This document shows positions 6,459 to 14,294 of a stretch of DNA of 18,690 nt, piece by piece (the stretch's first letter is position 1; every line of letters starts with the position of its first letter). The translations under genes and the position numbers were made by a program. The stretch is from Bordetella parapertussis (lineage in GTDB: Bacteria; Pseudomonadota; Gammaproteobacteria; Burkholderiales; Burkholderiaceae_C), in contig CAMDJU010000021.1 of NCBI GenBank assembly GCA_945900695.1, positions 1 through 18,690 on the forward strand. Direction: 5' to 3'. The notes beneath the pieces are model-generated. The model was given only the letters and a program-made list of their open reading frames with translations, made no database searches and was not told the origin of the DNA.

Positions 6459-8771
6459 GTGAATACGGAAAACATGCGATTTGGAAGCGGACATGCGGTC
6501 AAGCGTCTGGAGGACGACTTGTTGCTCAAAGGGCAGGGCTTGTTCACCGATGACGCCGATGTCCAGGGCGTGCAACACATTTGGTTTGTGCGCTCGGTCT
6601 ACCCCCATGCGCTGCTGAAAAGCGTGGATGTGGCCGCAGCGCGCGCCATGCCCGGCGTGTCGCTGTTGGCCACGGGTGCAGATTTGGCCCAAGCGGGCAT
6701 CAAGGCTTTGCCCAAGCCCGCTGGCTTTAAGCGCGCCGATGGCTCTCCTGCGGCCAGCCCACCGCGTTACTTGATGGCCCATGAGCGGGTGCGCTTTGTG
6801 GGTGAAGTGGTGGCCGTGGTGGTGGCCGACAGCGTGGAAAACGCGCGCAATGCCGCCGAAGCGGTGATGGTTGACTACGACGAGTTACCCAACGCCACCG
6901 GCGTGCACGCGGCCTTGGCTGCAGATGCCCCCCGGCTGTGCGACGACGTGCCCGACAACATCGTGGCCGAGACCCGCTATGGCGACGCGCAGGTCGCGCA
7001 ACAAGCCTTTGCCAGTGCAGCGCATGTGGTGAAACTCAAGATCGAAAACCAACGCTTGGCCGCCCTGACCTTGGAGCCGCGCAGTGTGCTGGCCTACATC
7101 GACCAAGGCCGCTTAACCATGCGCATGAGCAGCCAAATGCCCAGCGGTGTGCGCACCTTGGTCAGCGATTTGCTGGGCCTGCCCAGAGAGAACGTGCGGG
7201 TGTTGGTCGGCGACGTGGGTGGCGGTTTTGGCATGAAAACCGGCATGTACCCCGAGGACGGCGTGGTGGCCTATTGCTGCCATGTGCTGCAACGCCCGGT
7301 CAAGTGGATGGCCGAGCGCGCGGAAGACTTTCTCAGCTCCAGCCATGGGCGCGACATCGAAACCCATGCCGAGATGGCCCTGGCCGCGGATGGCAAGGTG
7401 TTGGCCTTGCGCATTGAAACGCTGGCCAATGTGGGCGCCTACCCGGCCCCCACCGGGGTGGCCATCCAGGTGATGATTGGCCCTTGGGTGCAAACCAGTG
7501 TGTACGACATCCAGACCATCGACTTTCACTTCACGGCGGTGATGACCAACACAGCCACCATGGGCGCTTACCGGGGCGCAGGACGGCCCGAGGCGATCTT
7601 CAACATCGAGCGCCTGATGGACGAGGCGGCGCGCCAAATCGGCATGGACCGCGTGGCCCTGCGCCGGCGCAACATGATTGCCCCCAGCTTGATGCCGTAC
7701 AAAAACGCCATGGGCCAAACCTATGACGTGGGCTCTTTTGAGCACATCATGGACAAAGGCCTGGCGCTGGCGCAGTGGGATGGTTTTGCCCAGCGCGAGG
7801 CCGAATCCAAAGCTCGCGGCAAATGGCGCGGTTTGGGCTTGGCCACGTTTTTGGAGTGGACCGGTGGCAACGCTTTGGAAGAAAACGTCACCGTCACCAT
7901 TGCCGCCGATGGGGTGATCGAAGTGTTCAGCGCCGTGGCCCCCATGGGCCAAGGCATCGCCACCTCGCTGGCTCAATTGGTGGTGGACGTGTTTGGTGTG
8001 CCCCTGTCGCAAGTGCGCATTGTGTTGGGCGACACCGACCGAGGGGATGGTTTTGGCAGCGCGGGCTCGCGCTCGTTGTTCACGGGTGGCTCGGCCGTCA
8101 AAGAAGGCTCCGAGCGCAGCTTGGCGCAAGCGCGCGAGCTGGCCGCCAAGACGCTGGAGGTGGCCGGCGACGACTTGTCTTATGACGCGGGTCGCTTTCA
8201 GGTCAAGGGCACGGACATCGGCCTGGGCCTGGGCGAATTGGCCCAGCGCCAGCCCGAGGGTCGCATGCACTTGGCTTCGACCACCAAGGTGAGTGGGCCA
8301 ACTTGGCCCAATGGCTGCCATGTGTGCGAAGTCGAGGTCGACCCGGCCACCGGCAACGTGGACTTGGTGGCGTACAGCTCGGTCAACGATGTGGGCCGGG
8401 TGGTCAACCCCACCATCGTGCGTGGTCAACTCGACGGCGGCGCGGTGCAAGGCATTGGCCAAGCCCTGTGCGAGCAAATGACCTACGACGCCGAAACCGG
8501 CCAGTTGCTCACCGGCAGTTTGATGGATTACGCTGTGCCCCACGCCGACATCATGCACGCCAACTTTGTCACCGAAATGGACGAATCCACACCCTGCAAA
8601 AACAACCCCATGGGGGTCAAAGGCGTGGGCGAGTTGGGCACCATTGGGGCCACCCCCGCCGTGGTCAACGCAGTGGCCGACGCTTTGGCGCGCAACGGCC
8701 ATGCGGCCCAGTCCAGCCAGTTGCAAATGCCCATCACGCCGTACCGTTTGTGGACCCTGCTCAACGCCTGA
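6459..8771 (+). CDS. Xanthine dehydrogenase-family molybdopterin-binding subunit (orphan CoxL-like large subunit)
   Basis: A 770-residue large subunit of the molybdenum hydroxylase family (aldehyde/xanthine dehydrogenase, CO dehydrogenase-like). The N-terminal ald_xan_dh_C domain spans about 12-145, followed by the molybdopterin-binding part with GDVGGGFGMK (251-260), GAYRGAGRPE (369-378), PMGQGIATS (495-503) and KGVGELGT (721-728), where E725 is the expected catalytic base. The loop reads AYRGAGR, not the AYRCSFR of true CO dehydrogenases, so the substrate is probably an aldehyde or N-heterocycle. There is no signal peptide, so it should be cytoplasmic. The 2Fe-2S and FAD subunits that normally accompany it are not in the window. 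The start is GTG at 6459, six bases after AGAAGG; the ATG two bases upstream is immediately followed by a stop, and the in-frame ATG at 6474 is too far from the ribosome site. A strong leader hairpin precedes it. Confidence 0.9.
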   Translation: MNTENMRFGSGHAVKRLEDDLLLKGQGLFTDDADVQGVQHIWFVRSVYPHALLKSVDVAAARAMPGVSLLATGADLAQAGIKALPKPAGFKRADGSPAASPPRYLMAHERVRFVGEVVAVVVADSVENARNAAEAVMVDYDELPNATGVHAALAADAPRLCDDVPDNIVAETRYGDAQVAQQAFASAAHVVKLKIENQRLAALTLEPRSVLAYIDQGRLTMRMSSQMPSGVRTLVSDLLGLPRENVRVLVGDVGGGFGMKTGMYPEDGVVAYCCHVLQRPVKWMAERAEDFLSSSHGRDIETHAEMALAADGKVLALRIETLANVGAYPAPTGVAIQVMIGPWVQTSVYDIQTIDFHFTAVMTNTATMGAYRGAGRPEAIFNIERLMDEAARQIGMDRVALRRRNMIAPSLMPYKNAMGQTYDVGSFEHIMDKGLALAQWDGFAQREAESKARGKWRGLGLATFLEWTGGNALEENVTVTIAADGVIEVFSAVAPMGQGIATSLAQLVVDVFGVPLSQVRIVLGDTDRGDGFGSAGSRSLFTGGSAVKEGSERSLAQARELAAKTLEVAGDDLSYDAGRFQVKGTDIGLGLGELAQRQPEGRMHLASTTKVSGPTWPNGCHVCEVEVDPATGNVDLVAYSSVNDVGRVVNPTIVRGQLDGGAVQGIGQALCEQMTYDAETGQLLTGSLMDYAVPHADIMHANFVTEMDESTPCKNNPMGVKGVGELGTIGATPAVVNAVADALARNGHAAQSSQLQMPITPYRLWTLLNA

Positions 8772-8807
8772 GCGGCCCTCAACGCCCAGTTCGCTCCACT
8801 GCAAGCC

Positions 8808-10373
8808 ATGCAGCGGCGTGACTTTCACCGTTGGGCCCAGGCCCATGCGCTGGCCATGGCCTTGTCGCCATGGCAGCTGGCCGTGGCCCAAGCGGGCGCA
8901 GAGCCCAGGCGCTGGCGTGACAACCCCTTCACACTGGGGGTGGCCAGCGGACAACCCCGACCCGGCACCGTGGTGCTGTGGACCCGTTTGGTGGTGGGCC
9001 CACAAGACCGCACCGACAGCGCCACCGACCCGGCGCGCGTGCTGTGCGAGGTGTTTGCCGACGAGGCCTTGCGCCAGCGCGTGTGGCACAGTGACATCAC
9101 CACCGATGCCCAACGCGGCCACAGCGTGCATGCGGTGGCGAGCGGGCTGGCACCGGGGCGGCCATATTGGTACCGCTTTCGCTGCGGTGACGCGCAAAGC
9201 GCGGTGGGCCGCACCCGCACCGCGCCGCGCGGCACAGACGATGTGCGCCGCTTGCGCCTGGCCTTGGCCTCATGCCAACACTATGAGCAAGGTGAGTACG
9301 TGGCCCATGCGGACATCGCGCGCCAAGACCTGGACCTGGTGGTGTTTGTCGGCGACTACATCTACGAAAGCACCAACCCGCGCTTGGCCATCCGCAAACA
9401 CACCGGTGGCGAGCCCAAAACCCTGGACGAATACCGCCAGCGTTATGCGCTGTACAAGTCAGACCCGCACTTGCAAGCCGCCCATGCGGCCCACCCCTGG
9501 TTGCTGATGTGGGACGACCACGAAGTGGTCAACGACTATGCTGCCGACCGCGATACACGCAACACGCCGCTGGAGCTGTTCATGCAGCGCAGGGCCGCCG
9601 CGTACCAGGCCTACTTTGAGCACCAGCCCTTGGCCTTGGGCCCCGACCCGAGCAGCCCGTGGGCGGCCAGCATGCGGTTGCACGACAAACTGTCTTGGGG
9701 CCGCTTGGCCGACCTGTGGACTTTGGATTGCCGCCAATACCGCAGCACCCAGGCCTGTCCCGACCCGAATCGGGGCGGTGGCCGGGTGGTGACACAGTGC
9801 GCTGAACTCGACGAACCTGCACGCACCTTGCTTGGTAGCGCCCAAGAGGCGTGGCTTTATCAGGGCCTGCGCCAGTCCACCGCGGCTTGGAAGGTGTTGG
9901 CCCAGGCCACCCAAATCAGCCCCACGGCGGTCAACACCCCACTGGGTCGCGCCACTTACACCGACGCCTGGGACGGCTATCCACAAGCGCGGCGGCGCCT
10001 GCTGCAAACCCTGGCCGATGGCAATCTGGCCGATGTGTTGACCCTGGGCGGCGATGTGCACATGAACGTGGCGGCCCATTTGCGCTTGCAGCCCAATGAC
10101 GACAGCTCGCCGGTGTTGGCCAGCGAGTTTGTGGCCACCTCCATCACTTCGCGCGGTTTGGGCGAGAGCGTGCTCAATGCCGCGCGTGCGGGCAACCCCG
10201 ACATTGTTTACGCCCGCGCTGATGAGCGCGGATACGCCTTGATCGACATCCAGCTGCAAGCGGCGACGTGCGAATTTCGCACCACGCCCTTCCCCGCCGG
10301 CACCCGCGCCGACCTGACCGTGCAAGCGCGGTTTCAAGTCGAACGTGGGCGTGCTGGCCCGGTCAAGCTTTGA
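8808..10373 (+). CDS. phoD: Alkaline phosphatase D family protein (PhoD-like metallophosphoesterase)
   Basis: A 521-residue exported phosphomonoesterase/phosphodiesterase of the PhoD family, which uses Fe3+ and Ca2+ and releases phosphate from organic esters outside the inner membrane. The N-terminus has twin arginines (MQRRDFHRW) followed by a hydrophobic run ending AVAQA at about 25-29, as expected for Tat export. The N-terminal beta domain carries the family mark ASGQPRPGTVVLWTRL (46-61). Catalytic-domain motifs are LALASCQ (151-157), FVGDYIYE (180-187), MWDDHEVVND (234-243) and LGGDVHMNV (413-421). The start is fixed by the Arg pair at residues 3-4, though no clear ribosome site is visible. 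It begins 36 bases after the molybdo-hydroxylase stop, so the two may share a transcript. Its last 11 bases overlap the convergent lysR gene. No Pho box was recognised. Confidence 0.9.
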   Translation: MQRRDFHRWAQAHALAMALSPWQLAVAQAGAEPRRWRDNPFTLGVASGQPRPGTVVLWTRLVVGPQDRTDSATDPARVLCEVFADEALRQRVWHSDITTDAQRGHSVHAVASGLAPGRPYWYRFRCGDAQSAVGRTRTAPRGTDDVRRLRLALASCQHYEQGEYVAHADIARQDLDLVVFVGDYIYESTNPRLAIRKHTGGEPKTLDEYRQRYALYKSDPHLQAAHAAHPWLLMWDDHEVVNDYAADRDTRNTPLELFMQRRAAAYQAYFEHQPLALGPDPSSPWAASMRLHDKLSWGRLADLWTLDCRQYRSTQACPDPNRGGGRVVTQCAELDEPARTLLGSAQEAWLYQGLRQSTAAWKVLAQATQISPTAVNTPLGRATYTDAWDGYPQARRRLLQTLADGNLADVLTLGGDVHMNVAAHLRLQPNDDSSPVLASEFVATSITSRGLGESVLNAARAGNPDIVYARADERGYALIDIQLQAATCEFRTTPFPAGTRADLTVQARFQVERGRAGPVKL

Positions 10374-11328
10374 TTTTGGCCAGCGTCTGAAGGCTGGCGC
10401 GCGCCACGGCTTGGCGCAACCACTGGTGGGCGTTGGGCTGGCGCAAGCGCTTGCGCCACACCATGTCCACATGCACGGTGGGCACTTGAAACGGCAAGGG
10501 TTTGACCACCAGTTGGTCAAACACACCGGTCACACTTAAAAAGTGTTGGGGCAGCACGGTGAGCAAATTGGAGTGCGCCACCACCTGCCCGGCGGTGAAA
10601 AACTGGTTCACGGTGAGCACCACATGCCGCTCGCGCCCCAAGCTGGCCAGGGCCTCGTCAACAAACCCAAAAGGCCGACCGGAAAAACTCACCAACAAAT
10701 GGCGCGCTTGGCAAAAGGTGTCCAAATCCAAGTCTTGCGCTGCCAAAGGGTGGTCTTGGCGCATCACGCACACATATTGGCCATCAAACAAGCGTTGGTG
10801 CGCCAAGGCGTGGCCACCCTCGACAGGGGTGGGTGCATTGAGTTCGGCGAGCAGGGCCGGGAAGTAGCCCACGGCCATGTCGATCAGTTCTTGCACGAGC
10901 ATGGCACTGGGGTTGCGTGTGCTCAGCGGCAAGATGCGCATGGACACGCCTGGCGCTTCGCGCTCCAAAATGTCCACCAAGCCGGGCATCAGTTCGGCGG
11001 CGGTGGCGTCGGCCATGGCCAACACAAAGGTGGCATCGGCCTGGGCGGGTACGAACTCGCCGGGGTTGAGGCCCAGCTCTAGCTGAGACAAAGCAGTGCG
11101 CACCTGTGGCCACAAGGCCAGCGCATGCGGCGTGGGGCTCAGGCCTTGGCCGTCACGGCGCATCAAGTCCTCACCCAAGCTGTCGCGCAAGCGGCGCATG
11201 GCGTTGCTCACCGCCGGTTGGGTCAGCGCCAATTTGTGCGCTGCTCGGGTCAGGCTGCGCTCGGCCATCACCTCGTCAAAGATGCGCAGCAGGTTGAGGT
11301 CCAGGGTGCGGAAGTTCACTTGATTCAT
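10363..11328 (-). CDS. LysR-family transcriptional regulator
   Basis: A 321-residue DNA-binding regulator of normal LysR size. The winged helix-turn-helix lies at about 9-67 (SLTRAAHKLALTQPAVSNAMRRLRDSLGEDLMRR at 25-58). After a linker helix comes a periplasmic-binding-like effector domain from about 97 to 310. The effector segment YVCVMRQDHPLA and the later GQVVAHSNLLTVLP recall the NahR/DntR/LinR/PcpR group, which senses aromatic compounds, but the effector here is not determined. The gene is divergent from a small membrane protein with 108 bases between the starts, and convergent with phoD. LysR regulators often control the divergent gene, making 11437-11850 a candidate target. No Shine-Dalgarno sequence precedes the ATG; a palindrome covers the start codon. 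Confidence 0.9.
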   Translation of the reverse strand: MNQVNFRTLDLNLLRIFDEVMAERSLTRAAHKLALTQPAVSNAMRRLRDSLGEDLMRRDGQGLSPTPHALALWPQVRTALSQLELGLNPGEFVPAQADATFVLAMADATAAELMPGLVDILEREAPGVSMRILPLSTRNPSAMLVQELIDMAVGYFPALLAELNAPTPVEGGHALAHQRLFDGQYVCVMRQDHPLAAQDLDLDTFCQARHLLVSFSGRPFGFVDEALASLGRERHVVLTVNQFFTAGQVVAHSNLLTVLPQHFLSVTGVFDQLVVKPLPFQVPTVHVDMVWRKRLRQPNAHQWLRQAVARASLQTLAKIKA

Positions 11329-11341
11329 AATTAATATGAAT
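11323..11341. promoter_or_regulatory. AT-rich palindrome over the lysR start codon (possible operator)
   Basis: ATTCATA (11323-11329) and TATGAAT (11335-11341) are perfect 7-base arms around a 5-base centre. The lysR initiation codon (11326-11328, minus strand) lies inside the left arm. LysR proteins bind AT-rich interrupted dyads and commonly repress themselves, so this is a plausible autoregulatory site. Binding is inferred. Confidence 0.4.
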
Positions 11342-11363
11342 GTATCACATGAGAAATCATCAT

Positions 11364-11392
11364 TTGTTTTATGTGGGGGAATACCCTAATAT
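11364..11392 (+). promoter_or_regulatory. Candidate promoter of the small membrane protein
   Basis: TTGTTT (11364-11369) and TAATAT (11387-11392) are separated by 17 bases. The predicted transcript start is about 38 bases before the ATG at 11437, leaving room for the ribosome site ACGGAG at 11425-11430. Confidence 0.4.
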
Positions 11393-11436
11393 CCACCCAT
11401 CAGCAACACTTTTCCTGCTTTAAAACGGAGTTCACC

Positions 11437-11850
11437 ATGACCACCTTTGTCCACATCGACTACCCCAAAACCCACCCCGGCGTGGAACGCGCCATCCGCG
11501 TGGCCAACAAATTCCAAGGCTTTGCCAAGCGCCTGACCCAAGAGCGTGGCTTGGCCGCCATGTTGCAGTGGTCGGTGGTGGCGGCTATCTTGGTGGGCGC
11601 CTTCCAAGCCATTGAAAGCTTGAGCGAAGACCATTTGATGCTGGCCTGGTTGGCCATGTGGTTGGTGGCCTTGTCGGCCCTGGCCTTTTTTGCCCGCCCC
11701 CTGCACCAACTGCGTTTGGGCCAGCGCTTGGCGGCTTGGAACCTGCGCCGCAAGCAAGCTGAGGCGGATCGCCGCTTGTGGGCCTTGGCCCAGGTCGATC
11801 CCCGCATCATGGCTGAGCTGCAAGGCGCGCTGATGCGCGGCCGGGGCTAA
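11437..11850 (+). CDS. Small inner-membrane protein of unknown function
   Basis: A 137-residue protein I do not recognise. Residues 1-40 are polar and basic with no signal peptide. Two hydrophobic helices follow, about 42-59 (MLQWSVVAAILVGAFQAI) and 68-86 (LMLAWLAMWLVALSALAFF), joined by a short acidic turn (ESLSED), so both ends should face the cytoplasm. The C-terminal 45 residues form a basic, amphipathic, possibly coiled segment rich in Arg, Leu and Ala. The start at 11437 is preferred over the in-frame ATG at 11371 because ACGGAG lies six bases before it and the upstream stretch overlaps the predicted promoter. The gene is divergent from lysR and closed by its own terminator, so it appears monocistronic; control by the neighbouring LysR protein is possible but unproven. 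Confidence 0.75.
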   Translation: MTTFVHIDYPKTHPGVERAIRVANKFQGFAKRLTQERGLAAMLQWSVVAAILVGAFQAIESLSEDHLMLAWLAMWLVALSALAFFARPLHQLRLGQRLAAWNLRRKQAEADRRLWALAQVDPRIMAELQGALMRGRG

Positions 11851-11894
11851 GTCGCTGGCGCCAAGTGTGCGCCGGCTTCGGTAAAAGCCCAAAG

Positions 11895-11923
11895 AAAAGG
11901 CCGTTGCTTGCAACGGCCTTTTT
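11895..11923. terminator. Bidirectional rho-independent terminator
   Basis: A perfect 12-bp stem (11895-11906 with 11911-11922) with loop CTTG and a T run (11919-11923). The minus-strand reading also ends in TTTTCTTT. It sits between the small membrane gene (+) and pckG (-), which converge, and should serve both. Confidence 0.88.
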
Positions 11924-11948
11924 GTTTTCCCTGGTCCAGGGTTGCGGC

Positions 11949-13823
11949 TCAGGCGTGTAAGCGCTTTTCGATGGCGGCCTTGGTTTGTGGCAGCGCAGCG
12001 GGCAGCTTGTGGGCGAGTTGGCTGAACAACTCGTCGTGCAATTTGAGCTCTTCTACCCAGGCGGCTTTGTCGATGTGGGTGACGGTTTTGAATTGCTCGT
12101 GGGTGAAGTTCAGGCCGGTCCAGGTGATTTCCTCAAAGGCTGGGCTGACGCCAAACACATGATCCTGGCCCTTGGCGGTGTTCTCGATGCGGTCAATCAT
12201 CCACTTGAGCACGCGCATGTTCTCGCCATAACCAGGCCAGACAAACTTGCCATCGGCCCCTTTGCGGAACCAGTTGACGCAGTAAATGGCAGGCAGCTTG
12301 GCCCCACCGGCGGCCAAGCTGGCCCCCATGTCCAGCCAGTGCTGGAAGTACTCACTCATGTTGTATCCCGTGAAGGGCAACATGGCAAACGGATCGCGCC
12401 GCACCACACCTTGTTGGCCGGCGGCAGCGGCAGTGGTTTCTGAGCCCATGGTGGCAGCCATGTACACGCCCTCGGTCCAGTTGCGGGCTTCGGTCACCAA
12501 GGGCACGGTGGTCGAGCGGCGGCCACCAAAGATGAAGGCGTCGATGGCCACACCAGCCGGGTCGTCCCAAGCGCTGTCCAGGGCGGGGTTGTTGGTCGCA
12601 GCCACAGTGAAGCGGGCGTTGGGGTGGGCGGCTTTGGCGCCCGTCTCTTTGGCAATCGCCGGTGTCCAGTCTTTGCCTTGCCAGTCGATGCAGTGGGCTG
12701 GGGCCTCGCCCATGCCTTCCCACCACACATCGCCGTCGTCGGTCAGGGCCACATTGGTGAAGATCACGTCCTTGTCCAAGCTGGCCATGCAGTTGGGGTT
12801 GGTCAAGGTGTTGGTGCCCGGGGCCACGCCAAAGTAGCCGGCCTCGGGGTTGATGGCGCGCAGGCGGCCATCAGCGCTGGGCTTGATCCAGGCGATGTCG
12901 TCACCAATGGTGGTGACCTTCCAACCCTCAAAACCAGCGGGCGGGATCAGCATGGCGAAGTTGGTTTTGCCACAGGCGCTGGGGAAGGCCGCGGCCACGT
13001 GGTACTTTTTGCCTTGGGGGTTGGTCACGCCCAAGATCAACATGTGCTCGGCCAACCAGCCGGGGTTGCCGGAGGCGCCATCCGCAGCGGCTTTGCCCAT
13101 GTTGGAGGCAATGCGCAGCGCAAAGCACTTTTTGCCCAGCAGCGCATTGCCGCCGTAGCCCGAGCCATAAGACCAAATCTCGCGCGACTTGGGAAAGTGC
13201 ACGATGTACTTGGTTTTGTTGCAGGGCCAGGCCACGTCTTTTTGCCCGGCCGCCAGGGGCGCACCCACGGTGTGCACGCAAGGCACAAACTCGCCATCGG
13301 TGCCGAGCACGTCGTACACGGCTTGGCCCATGCGGGTCATGATCTTCATGTTGACCGCCACATAGGGGCTGTCAGACAACTCAATGCCGATGTGGGCAAT
13401 CGGGCTGCCCAAGGGGCCCATGCTGAAGGGCACCACATACAAAGTGCGTCCCGCCATGCAGCCATCAAACAAGCCATTGAGGGTGTCGCGCATCTCACCT
13501 GGGGCGATCCAGTTGTTGGTGGGGCCGGCGTCTTCTTTGCGGTCGGTGCAAATGAAGGTGCGGTCTTCCACCCGGGCCACATCGCTGGGGTCGGACTTGG
13601 CCAAAAAGGAGTTGGGTCGCTTGACCGGGTTCAGGCGCTGAAAGGTGCCGGCATCTACCAGTTGTTGGCAAAGTTGGCCGTATTCGGCCTGGCTGCCATC
13701 ACACCAATGGATGGCAGCGGGTTTGCACAAGGCGGCGATTTCACCGACCCAGGCCACCAGCTTTGCGTTTTTGACAAATCCGGGCGCCTTCAAGCTCAGC
13801 CCGGGTGTGTAAGGTGCGTTCAT
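11949..13823 (-). CDS. pckG: Phosphoenolpyruvate carboxykinase (GTP)
   Basis: A cytoplasmic enzyme that converts oxaloacetate and GTP to PEP, GDP and CO2, the entry step of gluconeogenesis from organic acids. The 624 residues fit the GTP-dependent class, which is unrelated in length and detail to the ATP-dependent PckA. Landmarks: R-loop VEDRTFICT (85-93), [13 protein letters not shown] (134-146), [22 protein letters not shown] (219-240), the P-loop with catalytic Cys, [10 protein letters not shown] (279-288, C284), GDDIAW (307-312), and [12 protein letters not shown] (432-443). The start is supported by CGGAG five bases before the ATG. The gene is transcribed alone; 288 bases separate it from the next minus-strand stop. 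That gap holds the terminator of the recQ unit and a 7-bp dyad around a possible -10 box. No pckG regulator is adjacent. Confidence 0.96.
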   Translation of the reverse strand: MNAPYTPGLSLKAPGFVKNAKLVAWVGEIAALCKPAAIHWCDGSQAEYGQLCQQLVDAGTFQRLNPVKRPNSFLAKSDPSDVARVEDRTFICTDRKEDAGPTNNWIAPGEMRDTLNGLFDGCMAGRTLYVVPFSMGPLGSPIAHIGIELSDSPYVAVNMKIMTRMGQAVYDVLGTDGEFVPCVHTVGAPLAAGQKDVAWPCNKTKYIVHFPKSREIWSYGSGYGGNALLGKKCFALRIASNMGKAAADGASGNPGWLAEHMLILGVTNPQGKKYHVAAAFPSACGKTNFAMLIPPAGFEGWKVTTIGDDIAWIKPSADGRLRAINPEAGYFGVAPGTNTLTNPNCMASLDKDVIFTNVALTDDGDVWWEGMGEAPAHCIDWQGKDWTPAIAKETGAKAAHPNARFTVAATNNPALDSAWDDPAGVAIDAFIFGGRRSTTVPLVTEARNWTEGVYMAATMGSETTAAAAGQQGVVRRDPFAMLPFTGYNMSEYFQHWLDMGASLAAGGAKLPAIYCVNWFRKGADGKFVWPGYGENMRVLKWMIDRIENTAKGQDHVFGVSPAFEEITWTGLNFTHEQFKTVTHIDKAAWVEELKLHDELFSQLAHKLPAALPQTKAAIEKRLHA

Positions 13824-13930
13824 GTGTGCTCCGTTAAAAGTTGATTCAGGTCAGCCCACCCTGTTTCTCACTCGCCAAGGCGGTGTTTTATGGGCTGAAC
13901 TCAAGCAACCACTTCACCCTGGACGACGTC

Positions 13931-13960
13931 GCCTAGACCAAGGTGGACGCGATTCTAGGC
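13931..13960. repeat. Inverted repeat in the pckG upstream region
   Basis: GCCTAGA (13931-13937) and TCTAGGC (13954-13960) are perfect arms 16 bases apart. The right arm overlaps TAGAAT on the minus strand (13957-13952), a 5-of-6 match to a -10 box, although no acceptable -35 box stands at the right distance. It may be an operator for pckG, about 110 bases before its ATG. Weak evidence. Confidence 0.3.
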
Positions 13961-14066
13961 AGGGGCTTGGGTTGATGCCTGACAGGGTCATGCAAAAAGC
14001 GCATAACCTTATGTCTGGGGCTCTTGCCCATCACACGGCGGGTGGGCCGGTGGATCGCGCCGACAC

Positions 14067-14092
14067 AAAAAAGCCCCGACCAGCGGGGCTTT
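14067..14092 (-). terminator. Rho-independent terminator of the rhodanese-recQ unit
   Basis: A perfect 9-bp GC-rich stem (14070-14078 with 14084-14092) with a 5-base loop. Read on the minus strand it is followed by six T residues (14072-14067). It starts 19 bases past the stop of the His-rich small gene. Confidence 0.88.
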
Positions 14093-14111
14093 GGGACGTG
14101 CGAGGGGGTGG

Positions 14112-14261
14112 TCAGGCCATGAAGACAGCGATGAAGGCCAGCAGAAAAATCAGCACGCCGCCCGCAATGGGCAACACGATGGGCATCAGCGGAACAATGC
14201 TCTCCACCACATCTTGTTCTTCAGAGTGGTGGTGTTCGGTGTGGTGGTGGGGAGCAGACAT
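14112..14261 (-). CDS. 49-residue His-rich single-pass membrane peptide
   Basis: A small frame with ATG at 14261 and TGA at 14114-14112. The product begins MSAPHHHTEHHHSEEQD, with six His in the first 12 residues, continues with an acidic stretch, and ends in one long hydrophobic helix (about 22-49, IVPLMPIVLPIAGGVLIFLL and on). It has the look of a membrane-anchored peptide with a metal-binding cytoplasmic tail; that role is inference, and I do not know a named family. Support for coding: it starts 33 bases after recQ on the same strand, the hydrophobic helix fills the C-terminus up to the stop, a terminator follows 19 bases later, and a modest GGAAA precedes the ATG. Without the terminator context it would be easy to dismiss. 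Confidence 0.65.
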   Translation of the reverse strand: MSAPHHHTEHHHSEEQDVVESIVPLMPIVLPIAGGVLIFLLAFIAVFMA

Positions 14262-14294
14262 GGCGTTTCCAAAGGTGTCAAAGATGCACTTATT

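Noticed and set aside
6459..8771. Carbon monoxide dehydrogenase (coxL) identity
   Set aside because: The active-site loop is AYRGAGR rather than AYRCSFR, and coxM/coxS are absent.
7113..9197. A 694-codon open frame on the minus strand across the molybdo-hydroxylase and phoD
   Set aside because: It is antisense to two genes with complete family motifs. Its product is low in complexity and rich in His, Gly, Ala and Gln, as expected when a GC-rich gene is read on its opposite strand.
12624..13844. A 406-codon plus-strand frame across pckG
   Set aside because: Antisense to an intact pckG; Gly/Ala/Val/His-rich composition and no recognisable domain.
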